From Streptomyces sp. NBC_00557 (GTDB lineage Bacteria; Actinomycetota; Actinomycetes; Streptomycetales; Streptomycetaceae): DNA of 64,000 nt. This document shows positions 43,820-52,390 of this stretch, in pieces. The position numbers were made by a program, and so were the translations under genes. The notes under the pieces were generated by a model. The model saw only the letters and a list, made by a program, of their open reading frames with translations. It was not told the DNA's origin and searched no databases. Each line of letters opens with the position of its first letter. The stretch's first letter is position 1. The stretch covers positions 3,472,001-3,536,000 of the forward strand of contig NZ_CP107796.1 in assembly GCF_036345995.1 (NCBI RefSeq), read 5' to 3'.

Positions 43820-44242
43820 ATGATGTCCGGGCTCCCATGGCGTGTGTACGTGGCCTGTGCGCTGCTGCTGGCAGTGTGGGCGGTTGGCGGCGGCTTTGTC
43901 GGCTTGCCTTGGGCAGCTGCTGGTCTGGCCACAGGGGTCGCTACGGCCCTCTTCATGCGGCGAGAGGCGGCTTCCGCATGCGATAAGCGGATGCTGCGCC
44001 GCCGGGTCTACGGCGCCGACCGTGCAAACCCGGGCCCGCAGCCAGGCCGGTGCTACGTCGAACTGGTCGGCGGGCCGCTGGATGGCATGCTGCTCGACAT
44101 CACCGGCTGGACACATGACGAAGTCGGCGCTGGGGCTGCGCTGGCCACCGGGCGGGGGCAACACGGCGTCGGCGACCGGGTGATGTATGCGCCCCGCCGT
44201 GGTGACGCGGCCCGCTTCGACTGGTGCGGTTACTGTGCCTGA
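43820..44242 (+). CDS. Small membrane protein, unknown
   Basis: A 140-residue protein with two N-terminal helices (VYVACALLLAVWAVGGGF and GLPWAAAGLATGVATALFM) and a soluble C-terminal domain of the pattern VELVGGPLDGMLLDITGW, ending near ARFDWCGYC. Either of two adjacent ATGs may be the start. It follows a transposase remnant and looks intact, with coding bias. I do not recognise the family. Confidence 0.7.
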   Translation: MMSGLPWRVYVACALLLAVWAVGGGFVGLPWAAAGLATGVATALFMRREAASACDKRMLRRRVYGADRANPGPQPGRCYVELVGGPLDGMLLDITGWTHDEVGAGAALATGRGQHGVGDRVMYAPRRGDAARFDWCGYCA

Positions 44243-45122
44243 TTGATCGGGGCTGCTCGCCTGGCGATGGTGCCCGCCTGCCCTGACCACCCGTGACCTG
44301 TAGCCGGTGTTTCTTCCCGGCCTCGTCCGACGTACAGGTCATAGGTATTTCTGGCTGGACCGCTGCTTGGGAAAGGTCGGTGAGCTCCGCCGGTTTGGTT
44401 CTGGGGCCCGTGCGCACGTAGCCGATCCGTGAGGAAGGCATGAGTTCCACACCGTCGGCATTCGAGAGTGGCGGTGGGCTGGACGTTTTCCGACGCCTTC
44501 AGTGGTGATGACTTCGGCCTGACACGGTGTAACCCGCTCGCGTCCACCTGCATGACGGGCCGCCCGGCACCCCCACCATCTGATCACACTCCCCACACTC
44601 CAGTTCCTGAAGGCCACCGCTGCCGAAGAGGGACACACCATCGTTGAACAAACCAAGGGCTGGACGGATGGCTCCTTGTCGCCGCCGTCAGCGCAGGCCG
44701 ACACGAAGGGGACGACACGTGATTCCGATGCAGCACCGCACGAAGGGACCAGGGATGCTCGGTGCTACGCCTGAGCGGCCTATCGGTCCGTTCGGCCGTT
44801 GGCCGGACGGCAGCGAGGAGGAAGAGGACTCACCCAGGGACCCGGCCGCTCAGCCCACCTGGCCCACAACACCCTGGTCCCCGGCGAGCAGTATCAACGT
44901 CTCATAGGCATGGGGATGAGTCAGCCGATCCGGTCGCCGACCAAGGTCGAGTGGCACCCGGACGAGCTGCCCGCTCGCCGAAGCAGGGGGAGGTCGAAGA
45001 GGCGTCGACGGCCTGAAGAGAGCGGCCTCGCATCCCGACTCTCCCTTCGGCCGAACCACCCGGCCATCGTCCCGTTCGCGTACTGGCTCAGTCCCCGTAT
45101 TCCGGTCGGGCGGATGACGGTG
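44243..45122. other. 880-bp stretch with no well-supported gene
   Basis: Codon bias is weak in all frames, and A+T patches are frequent. One small candidate exists at 44719-44907 (+): GTG after AAGGGG, 62 residues containing ERPIGPFGRWPDGSEEEED. It has only moderate third-position bias and no family I recognise. The rest is probably decayed accessory DNA. Confidence 0.4.
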
Positions 45123-45677
45123 TCACCGCACCGCGCAGACCAGATGCTCCAGCAATTCGAGTGCTTCCTCCCACCGGAAGCGTTCCGCGGCGCCGCCGGC
45201 CCTCGGCCGGTGCGGTTCGCAGGAGCCGATCAGGACCCCCATCTCCCGGAGCCGGTCCAGGCTCTGCCGGTAGGCGGGGTGGGCGGCCTGGGCGGAGTTC
45301 AGGTAGGGCAGGGCCACGGTCGGGATGCCCATGCCGTACGCCTCGCACAGGATGCCGAGGGCGAGGGTGTCGGAGATGCCGGCGGCCCACTTGTTGATCG
45401 TGTTGAAGGTGGCCGGGGCGACGGCGATCGCGTCCGCGGGTGGTAGCGGACGCGGGTCTCCCGGTGCACGCCAGGCGGAACGGATCGGGTAGCCGGTCTG
45501 CGCCTCGACCGCCTTGGCGTCGATGAAGCCGAGTCCCTGCGGTGTGGCGACGACACCGACGTCCCAGTTCGCCTCCTGGGCCGCGGTGATCAGTTTGCCG
45601 ACGTCGTGGGCGACGCCGCTCGCGCACACGACGACGTAGAGGAAGGGCTTCTTGTCCGGGGCGGTCGGTTCGGTCAC
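45123..45677 (-). CDS. Flavoprotein of the HFCD/PPC-decarboxylase family
   Basis: A 184-residue flavin-binding protein like the CoaC half of phosphopantothenoylcysteine decarboxylase. FMN-site motifs are YVVVCASGVAHDVGKLI, IAVAPATFNTINKWAAGISD and TVALPYLNSA. It could decarboxylate a cysteine-derived group or act as an accessory oxidase; the substrate is unknown. GTG 45677 overlaps the XRE-TPR stop by four bases, so the two are one unit. Confidence 0.88.
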   Translation of the reverse strand: MTEPTAPDKKPFLYVVVCASGVAHDVGKLITAAQEANWDVGVVATPQGLGFIDAKAVEAQTGYPIRSAWRAPGDPRPLPPADAIAVAPATFNTINKWAAGISDTLALGILCEAYGMGIPTVALPYLNSAQAAHPAYRQSLDRLREMGVLIGSCEPHRPRAGGAAERFRWEEALELLEHLVCAVR

Positions 45678-46945
45678 GCGGAAACTCCCAGTTGGCGGCT
45701 GAAGTGGTGCAGTTCCGGCAGAGTACGTCGGCGGTCGCGGGCTGCCATATCCGCGACCAGGTGGCGGACGTCGGGGCGGCGGATGTCCTGGGCGGCGCAG
45801 GTCTCGGCGATCCTCAGGGCCTGGTAGCCGTCCGCGAGGCGGCCCTGCTGACTGTAGGCGCGGGCCGCCTCGACCCATAGGGCGGCGCGGCGTTCGGGGA
45901 CGGGGATGTGTCGGCGCATGAGGGGTCGGGCCGCCTGTAGAGCGAGGCCGGCGTCGCCGAAGGCCACCAGGGCGCTCAGCTCGTGCAGGGCGACGTTGGT
46001 CGGGCTGAAGGTGGCCCAGGCGTCGGGCCGGTCCAGGGTGACGTACCGGGAGACTTCTTTCGCCTCGGTGAGGAATTCCTTGGTGGTTGCGCGGTCACCG
46101 CGACTGCTGGCTGCGGTCACACCGCGCAGGAGCAGCAGTCCTACGGCGGCGAGGTACTTCGGTGAACGCCGGTCGTAGGAGCCGGTGAGCTGGTCGGCGG
46201 TGTGCCGGACCAGGGTGACGGCCTCTGTGGCGTGCTTCTCGCGGACCAGGACGTGGGCCTGGACTCGGACGCTGGAGGCGAGGACCACCGGGTCGCCTGA
46301 GCGTTCGGCTTCTGCCATCGCCCGGCCGACGGCGAGCCATGCGTTGCCCTGGTCGTGCTGCTTGAGCAGCAGGCTCGTCGCCGTCTGGTACGCCGTGGCC
46401 AGGAGCCCGGACACCGTATCCCTGTCGTTCGCCTCGCTGGCGGCCAATCGCAGATCACCGATCAGGCTCGGGATGGTGCGCTCCAGCTCTGTGTAGTGGC
46501 AGGTGTGGAAGAGCCTGAGCGCCGAACCGACTCGTTCATACAGGACGGCCGCGTCCTGTGGGCCACCGGTGCCCGCGTGGCCGGGGCCGGGCAGAAGCGA
46601 CTGGACGAGGGCGGTGTGCGAAGCGGAGTGCCCGGCCTGAGTGGCGAGCGCTGCGATGCTCGCGGCAAGGAAGGTGCGGCGGTGCATGTCATCAGCTTCT
46701 TGATCGGCGGCGGAGACGTCCTGAGATGGGGCGAGGCCCAACTCATGAGGCGGGATGTTCAGTTCCTGCGCGATGGCGCGTAGTACGCGGATGTCCTCCG
46801 TGCCGCGACCGCTCTCCAGACGGCTCACCTTGGACTGGTGATACCCGAGCGCTGCGGCCACGTCGTGCTGTGAACGCCGCTGTAACACCCTCGCCCGACG
46901 GATCCGTTCTCCGATCCGTCTCGCTTCCCCATGCGCGTCGGCCAT
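45674..46945 (-). CDS. XRE helix-turn-helix regulator with TPR-like C-terminus
   Basis: A 423-residue regulator. The N-terminal helix-turn-helix is RRARVLQRRSQHDVAAALGY with HQSKVSRLESGRG. The rest is helical repeats like those of Streptomyces regulators that sense metabolites or peptides (YQTATSLLLKQHDQGNAWLAVGRAM, AAGLLL-type helices). ATG 46945 with GGAG upstream is used. It is divergent from the ATPase that heads the MurA-like gene run and is the obvious candidate regulator. Confidence 0.9.
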   Translation of the reverse strand: MADAHGEARRIGERIRRARVLQRRSQHDVAAALGYHQSKVSRLESGRGTEDIRVLRAIAQELNIPPHELGLAPSQDVSAADQEADDMHRRTFLAASIAALATQAGHSASHTALVQSLLPGPGHAGTGGPQDAAVLYERVGSALRLFHTCHYTELERTIPSLIGDLRLAASEANDRDTVSGLLATAYQTATSLLLKQHDQGNAWLAVGRAMAEAERSGDPVVLASSVRVQAHVLVREKHATEAVTLVRHTADQLTGSYDRRSPKYLAAVGLLLLRGVTAASSRGDRATTKEFLTEAKEVSRYVTLDRPDAWATFSPTNVALHELSALVAFGDAGLALQAARPLMRRHIPVPERRAALWVEAARAYSQQGRLADGYQALRIAETCAAQDIRRPDVRHLVADMAARDRRRTLPELHHFSRQLGVSA

Positions 46946-47120
46946 CTGCCACGGCTCCCTCCGCCGTCGCTGATCCTGCCTGCTCAATCGAGCATAGGAC
47001 AGGCGTAGTTGGCCGTGATGCAGCTCCTGCATAAGCCATGCAGCGCCAGCGTCAGGGCTCACCACTCACCGCGACGGGCTGGTTGCTTGGTGTGGCCGCA
47101 CCAACACCGGGAGGCCGCTC

Positions 47121-47558
47121 ATGGAAGCGCACCAGCTCGCTCTCTCCCTACCCGCGACGCCCGCCGCAGCAAGCGAGGCCCGGCACCAGGTCGTGGACGC
47201 GATAGCGGGCTGGGACGCGGGACTGGGCACCGAGGTGGTGCACGCGGCCGAACTGCTGGTCAGTGAGCTCGTCACCAACGCGGTCCAGTACGCCGGCACC
47301 GGATCCGTCTCACTCGCGGTCTGTCTCGACGAGGCCGTCCTGCGGATCGAGGTCTGCGACACGAGCCCGGTGCTGCCCCAGCCGGCTCTGCCCGACGCGG
47401 ACAGCGAGGGCGGCCGGGGCCTGTTCCTCGTCGCCGCTCTCGCCGACCGGTACCACACCGAGCCGACGGGAAATGGCAAGTGCTGCTGGGCCGAGATCGA
47501 CCTGACCAGCAAACCCAGCCACGAAATCGCCTGTTTCCTTCCCCTCCAGAGGAATTGA
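47121..47558 (+). CDS. ATP-binding anti-sigma-type protein (HATPase_c)
   Basis: A 145-residue GHKL ATPase. The N-box is AELLVSELVTNAVQYAG, and the lid has VCDTSP and GGRGLFLVAALADRY. ATG 47121 has GGGAGG ahead of it. It is divergent from the XRE-TPR gene, and its stop overlaps the MurA-like start by one base. A regulatory role for the run below it is inferred from position. Confidence 0.88.
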   Translation: MEAHQLALSLPATPAAASEARHQVVDAIAGWDAGLGTEVVHAAELLVSELVTNAVQYAGTGSVSLAVCLDEAVLRIEVCDTSPVLPQPALPDADSEGGRGLFLVAALADRYHTEPTGNGKCCWAEIDLTSKPSHEIACFLPLQRN

Positions 47559-48880
47559 TGATGACGACCACCCACGCCCCCGGCGTGGCCGCCGAGGTGA
47601 TCGCAGTACGCCCTGGGCCGCCGCTCGCCGGCACCGTGAGCGTCGACGGCTCCAAGAACGCCGCTCTGCCGCTCCTGGCCACCGCGGCGGCCCTCGGTCG
47701 CCCGCTCAGGCTGAGCAACGTCCCGCACAGCACCGACGTCCAGATCATGCTCACTCTGCTGCAACAGGCGGGCTGGCATGCCGCGCAGCCCGCCGGCGAA
47801 CCGACCACTTACGTGGTCCTGCCAACGGAAGCATCTCGGGGGCTGCCCGATCTGGCGCAGGCAGCCCAGATCCGAGCCTCGTACTACCTCGTCCCCGCCC
47901 TGCTCGCGCGTTACGGCCAGGCGCGGCTGCCTTGGCCGGATGGCTGCCGGATCGGTGCGCGCGGGATGGAGCTGCACTTCAAGGTGTACGAGGCGTTCGG
48001 CGACCGGAGCCGGCAGAGCAGCTTCGGTTACGGCATCGAGGCCCACACCTCACAGACCGGCACCGTCTCCATCGCACTGCCGTTCCGCTCTCGCGGTGCG
48101 ACCGTGGCCGCGACATTGCGCGCCCTCACAACCGGCCGGCCTTTACGGCTGGGTCAGCCCAATCTCTCGCCCGAAGTCCTGAGCGTGCTCGACGCCCTGA
48201 GTTCGGTGGGCTGGGAGACGCGGGCCGGCGAGCATGTACTCATTCTCTCGCCGCCCTCCTCGTCGCCGGCTGCCCCCGTTGCCTGGACGGTGCCCGGAGA
48301 CAAGATCGAGGCAGCCACGCTGGCCTGCGCGATCGCCGCGACGCGCGGTACTGCCCGTATCGACGGCGTGCAGGGCAAGGACATAGGCCCGTTCGTGGCT
48401 GCCCTTCATCAGCTCGGCATCCCCGCAGACGCGGAGCCGGGTGGCCTTACTGTCTGCGCGCATGAGGCAGTCCCCACTGGTCGTCACCTGCGGGCCATCG
48501 CCTCTCTGAGCCCGGCCGGCTTGGACGCCGACTTCGAACCACCGCTCATGGCACTCGCCCTCGGACTGCCCGGCACGCACCTGTTCGCCGACGCCATCAA
48601 TCCCGGCCGCCACGGCAACCTGCTGCCGCAGCTGACCCGCCTGGGCGCCCGGATCGATGAGATCTCCCCCACCGAATGCCGCCTGACCGGGCCCCAGCAG
48701 CTGACGGGCGCGGGCGTTGAAGCCACCGACATCCGCACCGGGTCCGCTCTCATGGTCGTCGGCCTGACGGCCCGAGGCGTCACCACCATCGGCGGCCTCG
48801 ACCAGCTGCGCCGCGGCCACGCCGACCTGTCCGGCAAGCTGCGCGCCCTGGGGGCCGACATTTGCGAGGTCACCCCATGA
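47558..48880 (+). CDS. MurA-like enolpyruvyl transferase paralogue
   Basis: A 440-residue protein of the UDP-N-acetylglucosamine 1-carboxyvinyltransferase family. Conserved residues of MurA are present: the Lys-Asn pair in VDGSKNAALP, the PEP-site Cys in PDGCRIGARG, the Arg in QIRASYYLV and the Asp in LDADFEPP. The usual ENRF/MHVPEL stretch that helps hold UDP-GlcNAc is replaced by FADAINPGRHGNLLPQL. So PEP chemistry is probably kept and the acceptor may differ. Cotranslated with the next genes. A similar use of a MurA-type enzyme is known for NikO in nikkomycin, which modifies UMP. Confidence 0.88.
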   Translation: MMTTTHAPGVAAEVIAVRPGPPLAGTVSVDGSKNAALPLLATAAALGRPLRLSNVPHSTDVQIMLTLLQQAGWHAAQPAGEPTTYVVLPTEASRGLPDLAQAAQIRASYYLVPALLARYGQARLPWPDGCRIGARGMELHFKVYEAFGDRSRQSSFGYGIEAHTSQTGTVSIALPFRSRGATVAATLRALTTGRPLRLGQPNLSPEVLSVLDALSSVGWETRAGEHVLILSPPSSSPAAPVAWTVPGDKIEAATLACAIAATRGTARIDGVQGKDIGPFVAALHQLGIPADAEPGGLTVCAHEAVPTGRHLRAIASLSPAGLDADFEPPLMALALGLPGTHLFADAINPGRHGNLLPQLTRLGARIDEISPTECRLTGPQQLTGAGVEATDIRTGSALMVVGLTARGVTTIGGLDQLRRGHADLSGKLRALGADICEVTP

Positions 48881-50112
48881 CCACCGACGGCCGGAACCTG
48901 CGCCAGATCGTCGCCACGACGGACGTCCACTCCGCCTTCGGCAACGCCGCACCGTTTCTAACCCACCTCCACGCGCTGCGCCCGACCTCGCTCATCGTGG
49001 ACTGCGGCGACTTCTTCGAAGGCAGCGGGTATTACCGCCTCGCTCGCGGCACGATCGAGCGGGAGATCCTGCTCGGGCTGTACGACGTGCTGGCCCCTGG
49101 CAACCACGGCTGGCCCCACCACTTCGAACCCGACCTTCACCGGCGCACTGTCTGCGCCAACGCCGTCGATGCCAACACCGGCGACGCTCTCTTCCGCCGC
49201 CTGTACATCGCCGACATCGATGGACGGCGCGTCGGCGTAACCGCTGTGATCGGCCGGCAAGCCTTCCGCTCGATCCCGGGCGCCCAGCGAGCCGGCCACT
49301 GCGTCACCGATCCTCTCCAGGCCCTGCGCGAGGTGACTCTCGCCCACCACCACGAGGTGGACAGCTGGGTCCTGCTCAGCCACTCCGGCTTCGAAGAGGA
49401 TCGGAAACTCGCGGCGGCCTGTCCCTTCCTCGACGTGGTCTTCGCAGGGCACTGCCACAGCGATCAGTACGGTCCGGTCCGAGTCGACGGCACCCTGGTC
49501 GTCAAGGGCCGGGAGCTCGCCGGCGGCTATGCGATCGCCATGCCCCTGGGTGCGGGATGGGGTGCGGGCACCACCTCCTTCCCCGACCGGGCCCCGAGCG
49601 TCGTTCCCACGGAGCTTGCGGGCCTGCGCTCCCGCATCGCAGACGTCAAGCGACAGCTGGCCGACGTCCTCGGTCCGATCAGTCCGGCCTACCGCCACCA
49701 GCCCCTCGACCGGCGCAACCTGCTCCTGGACCTCACCGCCCGCCTGTGTACGGGGCTCGGCGCAGACGCGGTCATCCTCAACGAGACGGCACTACGCGCC
49801 GTATCCCTCGGCAGCAACCTCACCCAGGGCGACCTGCTCTCCATCGAGCCGTTCGGCAACCAGCTGGTGCACGCCCACGTGCCGGATCCAGCACGAAGCG
49901 ACCTCCCCGGCTGGCTGTCACAGCTCACCACCCAGACCGGCCCGCTCGTCACCGCACCCGATCCCTTGCCGGATGCCGTCACCACCGTGCTGACCACCGA
50001 CTACCTCGCCGACACCTACCTCGGCGAGCGCACGCACGAGGCCGGCCTGCGTCTGGACCAGGCCGTCCAACACGTCCTCACCGCTCCCGACACCGCCGAA
50101 GGAGGTAGGTAG
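48877..50112 (+). CDS. Metallophosphatase / 5'-nucleotidase-like protein
   Basis: A 411-residue two-domain protein. The calcineurin-like metallophosphatase part has ATTDVHSAFG, DCGDFFEGS, APGNHGW, LLSHSG and FAGHCHSDQ, the di-metal ligands. The C-terminal part matches the 5'-nucleotidase domain (ILNETALRAVSLGSNLTQGD, IEPFGNQLVHAHV). No signal peptide is seen, unlike exported 5'-nucleotidases. ATGA overlap with the MurA-like gene. Could remove phosphates from a nucleotide intermediate. Confidence 0.88.
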   Translation: MTTDGRNLRQIVATTDVHSAFGNAAPFLTHLHALRPTSLIVDCGDFFEGSGYYRLARGTIEREILLGLYDVLAPGNHGWPHHFEPDLHRRTVCANAVDANTGDALFRRLYIADIDGRRVGVTAVIGRQAFRSIPGAQRAGHCVTDPLQALREVTLAHHHEVDSWVLLSHSGFEEDRKLAAACPFLDVVFAGHCHSDQYGPVRVDGTLVVKGRELAGGYAIAMPLGAGWGAGTTSFPDRAPSVVPTELAGLRSRIADVKRQLADVLGPISPAYRHQPLDRRNLLLDLTARLCTGLGADAVILNETALRAVSLGSNLTQGDLLSIEPFGNQLVHAHVPDPARSDLPGWLSQLTTQTGPLVTAPDPLPDAVTTVLTTDYLADTYLGERTHEAGLRLDQAVQHVLTAPDTAEGGR

Positions 50113-50651
50113 TGATCCTCACCGGCCCGGAGATCACCGCTGCCGCTCACGACGACCGCCTGCGCATCGCCCCGTTCGCCGCCGACCAGGTGAACCCCAA
50201 CAGCTACAACGTGCGTCTGGGCCCCACCCTGATCACCTACACAGACCCCGTCTTGGACGCCCACCGGCCCAACCCCACCCGGGAAACCACCATCGGCCCA
50301 GACGGGCACGTCCTCCAGCCAGGCGAGCTCTACCTCGGCCACACCCTAGAAGAGGTCGGCTCCGACGCCTTCGTGCCGCTGCTGTTCGGCCGCTCCTCCG
50401 TCGGCCGCCTCGGCCTGTTCGTCGAGATCACCGCCCCCATCGGCGACATCGGCTTCCACGGCCAGTGGACGCTCATGCTCACCCCGATCCGACCGCTGCG
50501 CGTGTACGCCGGCATGAAAATCGGGCAGATCATGTTCTTCGTCTCCACCGGCGCCGTGGACCTCTACCGCGGCAAATACCAGGCCGCCACAGGACCGCAG
50601 CCCTCCGCCTACTGGCGAGACCTCGCCCGACTCCAGGTGGTGGCCTCGTGA
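50112..50651 (+). CDS. dCTP deaminase-like protein, catalytic Glu replaced
   Basis: A 179-residue member of the dCTP deaminase/dUTPase family (NPNSYNVRLG near 28-37; LFGRSSVGRLGLFVEITAP near 91-109; QPGELYLGHTLEEVGS). The Ser and Arg of the RSSxxR motif are present at 95 and 99. The Glu that is catalytic in the E. coli enzyme (position 138 there) aligns to Met122 in TLMLTP. So it may bind nucleotide without deaminating alone. GTG 50112 with GGAGG upstream. Overlaps the next paralogue by four bases. Confidence 0.88.
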   Translation: MILTGPEITAAAHDDRLRIAPFAADQVNPNSYNVRLGPTLITYTDPVLDAHRPNPTRETTIGPDGHVLQPGELYLGHTLEEVGSDAFVPLLFGRSSVGRLGLFVEITAPIGDIGFHGQWTLMLTPIRPLRVYAGMKIGQIMFFVSTGAVDLYRGKYQAATGPQPSAYWRDLARLQVVAS

Positions 50652-51184
50652 TCCTCACCGGTCCCGCCATCGCCGCCGCCGTCCAGGCCGACGAGATCAC
50701 CATCGAGCCGTACGAGCCCAGCCGCATCTCCCCCAACGCCTACGACTGGCGGCTGGGCGCCACCATCCGCGTCTGCGACGGCGACCTCGACGCCGCAACC
50801 CCCACCGCCTACACCGAGCAGTCCATCCCCGACGCTGGCTTCGTGCTGCGCCCTGGCCTGCTCTACCTCGGCATCACCCTGGAGCGGACCGGTTCGGAGA
50901 CGTACGCGCAGCTGCTGAACGGCGACCGCACCACCGGCTCCCTGGGCATCTGGGTCCACGTGTCGGCTCCGCTCGGACACCAGGGCCATGCGATCCGCTG
51001 GACACTGGAGATCCGCGCCACCCGACCGGTGCGCGTGTATCCGGGCATGACCTTCGGCAAGCTCGTCTTCCTCACCACCTTCGGCACGCCGGCCAGCTAC
51101 CAGCAGCAGTCCGCCAAATACGCGTCGACAGACGGCATCGGCATCTCACGCCTCTACGAAGAGATCGACGGAGGAGTGCGATGA
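50648..51184 (+). CDS. dCTP deaminase-like protein, Ser/Arg motif replaced
   Basis: A 178-residue paralogue of the preceding protein (SPNAYDWRLGATI near 28-40; RPGLLYLGITLERTGSE). It keeps a Glu at the catalytic position (Glu121 in WTLEIRA). The RSSxxR motif has become DRTTGS, so the Ser and Arg used by the E. coli enzyme are gone, and the IDPG Asp is His. The losses complement those of its partner. GTGA and ATGA overlaps join it to genes on both sides. Confidence 0.88.
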   Translation: MILTGPAIAAAVQADEITIEPYEPSRISPNAYDWRLGATIRVCDGDLDAATPTAYTEQSIPDAGFVLRPGLLYLGITLERTGSETYAQLLNGDRTTGSLGIWVHVSAPLGHQGHAIRWTLEIRATRPVRVYPGMTFGKLVFLTTFGTPASYQQQSAKYASTDGIGISRLYEEIDGGVR

Positions 51185-52296
51185 ACACCCGCTCAGCCAC
51201 TGGCCCGATGGCCGCCACCTTCCTGGACCTCCCCGCCGGAAGTCCCGGCGGCAGTGTCGAACTCTTCCTCGACCTCTACACCGGCCAGCAACCCCTCATC
51301 CCGGCCCGTGCCTTCATGCTCACACCACCTGGCACCCGCCCCCGGCTCCCGGCCGGACTCAGTCTGCTGCCCGTCACCGGCAAGTGCCTGGAAGGCATCG
51401 CATTCGCTCGCTACGTCCAAGCGCTGCGCAAGGCCCTCGCCGCCGCTGTCGACCCGGCGCAAGTCGGCGTGCTGCATCTACAGCACCTCACCTTCGGTGC
51501 CACCCCAGCCCTGATCCGAGCACTGCCCCTGCCTCCCCGCATCGCGCTGGTCCACGGCACCGACCTGCTCTTCGCCGAAGCCCACCGGGACCAACTCCAG
51601 GTGCTGCGTGAAACCGCCAAGGCGGCGGACGCCATCGTGGTGCCCACCGGCGCGATGGCCGACCGCCTCATCAAACTCGCCCCCCAGGTCGAACGCCGCA
51701 AGATCACACACATCCCCTGGGGCGTTCCCGACCACCTGCTCACCGCGCCACCACGACGGCCGAGCCGCACCGGGCCCAGTCATCTGCGCCTGCTCTACGC
51801 AGGACGCCTGACCGCCGAGAAAGGCGGCGAAGCACTGATCAAGAGCCTCGCTCCCGTGCAGGGCGTCGAGCTGAGCATCGCCGCGCCGCGCTCCCAGTTC
51901 CTGGTGCTGGCCCCACTACTGCAACGAGCCGGCGTGCGCGTCCGATACCTCGGCTGGCTCCGCCGCCCACAACTGTGGAAAGCCTTCACCGAGCACGACG
52001 TGCTGGTGGTGCCGTCCACCACCCTGGAGGCCATGGGCCTGGTCGCCCTGGAGGCCCAAGCCTGCGGACTGCCCGTCCTCTACCAGCCCGTACCCGGACT
52101 CAGCGAAGCCCTCGCCGCCTCGGGTATGGCCTCCGACTTCACTCGCTCCGCCGCTCTGGCCCGCGACCTCGACCGTCTGCGCACCTCCCCCAGCATCCTG
52201 GCCGCCCTGCGGCAGGCGGGTTACGCCAACGCGGCGCGCTACCCCCTCTCGGCGACCGCACGGGCCCTCACCGATCTCGGCTGCCAGCTCACCTGA
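51181..52296 (+). CDS. GT4-family glycosyltransferase
   Basis: A 371-residue GT-B enzyme. The C-terminal donor-binding half has LLYAGRLTAEKGGEALI, RVRYLGWLRRPQLWKAF and the EX7E-like VVPSTTLEAMGLVALEAQACGLPVLYQ. The N-terminal half includes IALVHGTDLLFAEAHRDQL. It transfers a sugar from a nucleotide donor; acceptor unknown. ATGA overlap with the second deaminase-like gene places it in the same transcript and probably the same pathway. Confidence 0.9.
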   Translation: MNTRSATGPMAATFLDLPAGSPGGSVELFLDLYTGQQPLIPARAFMLTPPGTRPRLPAGLSLLPVTGKCLEGIAFARYVQALRKALAAAVDPAQVGVLHLQHLTFGATPALIRALPLPPRIALVHGTDLLFAEAHRDQLQVLRETAKAADAIVVPTGAMADRLIKLAPQVERRKITHIPWGVPDHLLTAPPRRPSRTGPSHLRLLYAGRLTAEKGGEALIKSLAPVQGVELSIAAPRSQFLVLAPLLQRAGVRVRYLGWLRRPQLWKAFTEHDVLVVPSTTLEAMGLVALEAQACGLPVLYQPVPGLSEALAASGMASDFTRSAALARDLDRLRTSPSILAALRQAGYANAARYPLSATARALTDLGCQLT

Positions 52297-52390
52297 ACCG
52301 TTTTCCGGCCGGTCCGACACGTCACTACCCGGCCAGGCCGGCGAATCTCACTACTCTGACCGCCGGGATGCCCCGGCGAAGAGGGAGACC

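Noticed and set aside
44719..44907. 62-codon small ORF as a peptide precursor
   Set aside because: A ribosome site is present, but there is no core/leader pattern or modifying enzyme next to it.
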